Source of the DNA: a virus
Reading direction: 5' to 3' (one strand)
Length of the DNA: 50,877 nt
Virus record (IMG/VR): IMGVR_UViG_3300021437_000026
Span: 1-50,877 of that record
Positions 48,185 to 50,877 of the stretch are shown piece after piece (position 1 is the first letter of the stretch; each line of letters opens with the position of its first letter). The translations under genes were made by a program, and so were the position numbers. A model generated the notes under the pieces. The model saw nothing but the letters and a program-made list of their open reading frames with translations. It searched no databases and had not been told where the DNA came from.

Positions 48185-50306
48185 CCCCGCTCTGGCTCGC
48201 CACCGGCAGTGGCTTATTTGGACTTTTGGGCGCAACGAGTTTGGGAAAAAGCCGCTCAAGCTGCCGAAGCACTATGACGGTGTGACCAACCACAACCGCT
48301 GGAATCCTGCGCCACTGCTCTCGGTCGAGGAGGCGGTGGCCTGGGCACGCTACCACGGCGCGCACATGGGCGTTGGTTTCCGGCCAGTGCCACAGACCCA
48401 GGTCGCCTGCATCGATATCGACGACTGCATCTCCGAGACCGGCGAGCTGACCGACAACGCCAACACCTGGGTGGCGCTGTTCACCGGTGCGGCGGTCGAG
48501 AAGAGCGTGTCCGGGAGGGGGCTGCACATCTGGTTCTCCTACTCATGCGAGAGCCCTGGCAAGCGCCCCAAGGTGGTGACGCCGTGGGGGGTGGTCGAGC
48601 TGTACGCAGATGGCCAGTTCATCGCGCTCGGCACCAAGCTCTTCGGCAGCGCCAGCACTGACTGCACGCCGCAGCTGCAGTGGCTGGTCGAGAGCTACCT
48701 CCAGCCGCGCGGCGGGCCGGTGGCGGCATGCGGCTGGGATGAGAAGTCGGAGAGCGAGCGCGCCGCCACGGTGGCCGATCTGCGCTCCGCACTGGCGGTG
48801 CTGGAGGCTGACAGCTACGCCAACTGGGCCGACGTCGGGATCGAGCTGTCCAGCCTGGGGGATCTGGGCTTCGAGCTGTGGAACGAGTGGTCCGCCTGCA
48901 GTCCGAAGTACGACCCCGACGCCTGCGAGCAGAAGTGGCAAACCTTCAGCGCCGATCGCACCGACTACCGGGCGGTGTTCAAGCGCGCTGAAGCGACCGG
49001 CCTGTGGGCCAACCCAGCGCGGGGGCGCGGCGCGGATCCGGCGGCGGCCGGCTTCAGCATCCCCGAGGGCGCGCTGCTCGAAGCTCCTGCGCACGCCGAG
49101 GTCGCCGGCACCCACCTCGATCCGAGCCCGAACGGGTCCATGATGACCGCGACGGTCTCGACGGTCGCCGCCTACCTGCAGGGGCAAGCCAGCAAGATCG
49201 GCCTGGCCTACGACGACTTCCGGGGATGCGTGGTGATCGGTCAGCCGGGCGCCTGGCGCGAGTTCGACGACAACGACTACACCACGTTGCGCGTGCTGCT
49301 GGAGCAGGCGGCGTTCAAGGCTGTGCCGGCGGAGATCATCAAATCGGTCGTTCCCTACCTCGCCAACCGGCGGCACGTAGACACCGCGATCGAGTGGGCC
49401 GAGTCGCTGCGGTGGGATGGCCGGCGGCGGGTCTCCAACGCGCTCACTCGCTACTTCGGCTGCAAGCCGGGCGACTACACCACCGCCGTCAGCGAGTACC
49501 TCTTCACCGCGCTGGCCGGGCGCTGCCTCAACCCCGGCTGCCAGGTGGACATGGTGCCAATCCTGATCGGCGGCCAGGGCCTGCGTAAGACCACCGCCGT
49601 GGCTGCCATCTGCCCCGAGGCTTCATCCTTTGTCGAGATCAACCTTGAGCACAAGGACGAGAACCTGAGTCGGTCAATGCGCGGGAAGCTGGTCGGCGAG
49701 ATCGCGGAGATGCGGGGCCTCTTCGGTCGCGGCGTCGAGTCCACCCGGGCGTTCATCACCCGCAGAATCGAGCGCTGGGTGCCCAAGTTCAAGGAGTTCG
49801 AGGCGTCCTTCCCGCGTCGGCTGGTCATGATCGGGACCGCCAACGAGCCTGAGCTGCTGGACGACCCTGCAGGGGACCGCCGGTGGCTGCCGATCACCGT
49901 GGGTCAGCGGTGCGACCCTGAGGCGATGGAGCGCGACCGAGACCAGCTGTGGGCGGAGGCCGTTGTGATGTGGAGGAGCGGGGGCATACGGTGGGCTGGC
50001 GCGCAGGAGCAAGCCAAGGACGAGGTTGTGCTGTTCCGCGTCGTGGATGAGTTGGGTACCGCCATCCAGGTGTGGCTCGACCTCATCCCTCCGCACGTTC
50101 CCGGGAACCCCGTGCGCACCGAGCGGAACGGGGAGCTACCTTTCACAATGTTTGAGCTGGCGAAGGGGATCGGCTTGGATGCAGGCAGGTTGGATATGAA
50201 AATACAGAGGCGGCTTGGGAACAGCCTGCGTAGTTTGGGGTACAGCCCTAAAACAAAAACAATTAGCGGCAAGGATTACCGGAAGTGGATTAAAAATAGC
50301 GAGTAA
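48174..50306 (+). CDS. PrimPol-VapE replication protein (primase-polymerase with helicase domain)
   Basis: The product is 710 residues. The N-terminal primase-polymerase has CIDIDDC with Asp81 and Asp83, the SGRGLHIWF box at 113-121 with His118, and VELYADGQFIALG at 141-153. A PriCT-2 region follows (LAVLEADSYANWADVGIELS, NEWSACSPKYDPDACEQKW). The C-terminal half is a VapE/VirE-type superfamily 3 ATPase: Walker A GGQGLRKT at 466-473 and LVMIGTANEPELLDDPAGDR, RWLPI. It makes primers and opens the origin. It is the last gene of the rightward operon. Confidence 0.92.
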   Translation: MINDPALARHRQWLIWTFGRNEFGKKPLKLPKHYDGVTNHNRWNPAPLLSVEEAVAWARYHGAHMGVGFRPVPQTQVACIDIDDCISETGELTDNANTWVALFTGAAVEKSVSGRGLHIWFSYSCESPGKRPKVVTPWGVVELYADGQFIALGTKLFGSASTDCTPQLQWLVESYLQPRGGPVAACGWDEKSESERAATVADLRSALAVLEADSYANWADVGIELSSLGDLGFELWNEWSACSPKYDPDACEQKWQTFSADRTDYRAVFKRAEATGLWANPARGRGADPAAAGFSIPEGALLEAPAHAEVAGTHLDPSPNGSMMTATVSTVAAYLQGQASKIGLAYDDFRGCVVIGQPGAWREFDDNDYTTLRVLLEQAAFKAVPAEIIKSVVPYLANRRHVDTAIEWAESLRWDGRRRVSNALTRYFGCKPGDYTTAVSEYLFTALAGRCLNPGCQVDMVPILIGGQGLRKTTAVAAICPEASSFVEINLEHKDENLSRSMRGKLVGEIAEMRGLFGRGVESTRAFITRRIERWVPKFKEFEASFPRRLVMIGTANEPELLDDPAGDRRWLPITVGQRCDPEAMERDRDQLWAEAVVMWRSGGIRWAGAQEQAKDEVVLFRVVDELGTAIQVWLDLIPPHVPGNPVRTERNGELPFTMFELAKGIGLDAGRLDMKIQRRLGNSLRSLGYSPKTKTISGKDYRKWIKNSE

Positions 50307-50314
50307 ATAGTGTT

Positions 50315-50343
50315 CCGCTATTTTGCGCTAAATTAAATAGCGG
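50315..50343 (+). other. Inverted repeat 5' of the operon terminator
   Basis: CCGCTATTT and AAATAGCGG form a 9-bp stem around an 11-base loop, just after the primase stop. The 28-bp block 50320-50347 that forms its right part recurs at 50361-50388. Confidence 0.7.
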
Positions 50344-50388
50344 GCCCTTCGGGGCCCTTTATTTTGCGCTAAATTAAATAGCGGGCCC
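50320..50388. repeat. 28-bp direct repeat flanking the terminator
   Basis: The block ATTTTGCGCTAAATTAAATA followed by GCGGGCCC occurs at 50320-50347 and identically at 50361-50388, 41 bp apart, with the terminator hairpin between. Confidence 0.85.
50342..50365 (+). terminator. Terminator of the rightward operon
   Basis: The 6-bp stem GGGCCC/GGGCCC with loop TTCG is followed by TTTATTTT. It lies 36 bp past the end of the primase gene. Confidence 0.85.
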
Positions 50389-50703
50389 GTTATTTGGTCT
50401 TATTTCCAAATATCGCCTATTTCCCGACGCCTGTTACAACTTCCGACGCCTGTTCCGATGCCTCCAAAAGGGGCCTAAGTTGTTGATTTCATTGAACTTT
50501 CAAGCAGGGGCGATGCGTCCGATACCCGATGCGTGTGGGGGTTGCATCTCTCTGGTGTATGCATGGTGGTGTGGTGCTATTTACGCTATTTGCTATTTAC
50601 GCTATTTACGCTATTTACTGCCTTCCGCCTACTCTTTACTACCTACCCATCTAGGGGTAGTAGACATCGGAACGCTGCAAGTGCTTGATTTCATTGAAGT
50701 TTT
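50389..50703. other. Noncoding, repeat-rich stretch; candidate origin or control region
   Basis: About 315 bp without a convincing gene. It holds CCGACGCCTGTT twice (50424-50435, 50443-50454), TTGATTTCATTGAA twice (about 50480 and 50687), and a tract of four GCTATTTAC units plus a partial one (50576-50618). Tandem 9-mers in an AT-rich stretch directly after a primase-helicase gene resemble iterons. Confidence 0.5.
50576..50618. repeat. GCTATTTAC tandem repeat (iteron-like)
   Basis: The units are at 50576, 50585 (truncated to GCTATTT), 50592, 50601 and 50610. Spacing is 7-9 bp. The motif GCTATTT also occurs in the hairpin at 50315-50343. Confidence 0.8.
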
Positions 50704-50877
50704 TTATTGTGGTACAAGCTGACCGTAAAAACCACGGACGCATCGCTTACACCTACACCACCATAACCCGTCAAGCCACCCTTGAACACCCCCCTGCTGG
50801 ATACTCCGCTCCGCGATCGGGGGTATGGGATAGCCTTTTAAGTCGATAATCTCTGCAAACCCGGGCTCAGCGTTGCG
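50704..50877 (-). CDS. Partial leftward CDS running off the window end
   Basis: The last 174 bp read leftward without a stop for 57 codons and end in TAA at 50704. The fragment (AEPGFAEIIDLKGYPIPPIA, then GGVQGWLDGLWWCRCKRCVR) has a C-terminal CRCKRC cluster like a zinc site. The start lies beyond the window. No family recognised. Confidence 0.5.
   Translation of the reverse strand, partial: RNAEPGFAEIIDLKGYPIPPIAERSIQQGGVQGWLDGLWWCRCKRCVRGFYGQLVPQ

Noticed and set aside
50480-50722. 80-codon plus-strand frame in the repeat-rich end region
   Set aside because: It starts with TTG without a ribosome site, and its middle is only the translation of GCTATTTAC repeats.
1-50877. tRNA genes and true CRISPR arrays
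   Set aside because: I looked for cloverleaf ends and for spaced repeats; neither was seen. The single I-C-like repeat has no partner.

Overview
The window is almost entirely the genome of a lambdoid-head siphovirus. It carries a lambda-type packaging and head module (terminase, gpW, portal, S49 protease/scaffold, gpD-like and gpE-like capsid genes, connectors), a long-tail module with a 1431-residue tape measure, and a large nucleotide-metabolism and replication set. No rRNA, tRNA, integrase or recognisable endolysin was seen. The host is not stated. A 95-residue H-NS protein of the TGRGxAPxW type, an RdgC protein and a type I-C CRISPR-repeat look-alike all fit a betaproteobacterial (Burkholderiales-like) host, but this is inference.

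Layout. (1) 1-3.5 kb: a six-copy 10-bp tandem repeat, then small leftward accessory genes, three of them preceded by copies of one hairpin-plus-promoter module; the last leftward gene encodes an 18-fold Cys-X-X tract. (2) 3.7-5.3 kb, rightward: rdgC, a small unknown gene, an H-NS gene whose promoter holds an inverted repeat between -35 and -10, then a solitary 37-nt element matching a type I-C CRISPR repeat (5-bp CG stem plus the 11-nt handle TGGATTGAAAC), then a terminator. (3) 39.8 to 5.5 kb, leftward, from a near-consensus sigma70 promoter at 39.84 kb: small early genes, a VPAA-repeat protein, a Cas4-like nuclease (DUF2800 type), an ssDNA-binding protein, family A DNA polymerase, a DksA/TraR-like zinc finger, thymidylate synthase, terminase, head, tail, a DHFR-like protein, tail tip, holin-like membrane proteins, and a visibly more AT-rich fibre/tailspike cluster that ends in a beta-helix protein with a Sec signal peptide. 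(4) 39.9-50.3 kb, rightward: a short leader ORF, class II ribonucleotide reductase with an intein, SF2 helicase, dUTPase, a zinc-knuckle protein, DNA cytosine methyltransferase with an intein, VRR-NUC nuclease, a TetR-like regulator and a PrimPol-VapE replication protein, followed by a terminator and a repeat-rich noncoding stretch that could be an origin or control region.

How it works together. Class II RNR, dUTPase, ThyA and a DHFR-like protein make a thymidylate supply line. PolA, PrimPol-VapE, helicase, SSB and two nucleases replicate and recombine the DNA; RdgC, H-NS and the cytosine methyltransferase modulate or protect it. The most notable items are the solitary CRISPR-repeat-like RNA element (a candidate RNA anti-CRISPR) at 5241-5277, two inteins each placed at the catalytic cysteine of its host enzyme, and a 230-codon ORF with a good Shine-Dalgarno site nested out of frame inside the methyltransferase gene.
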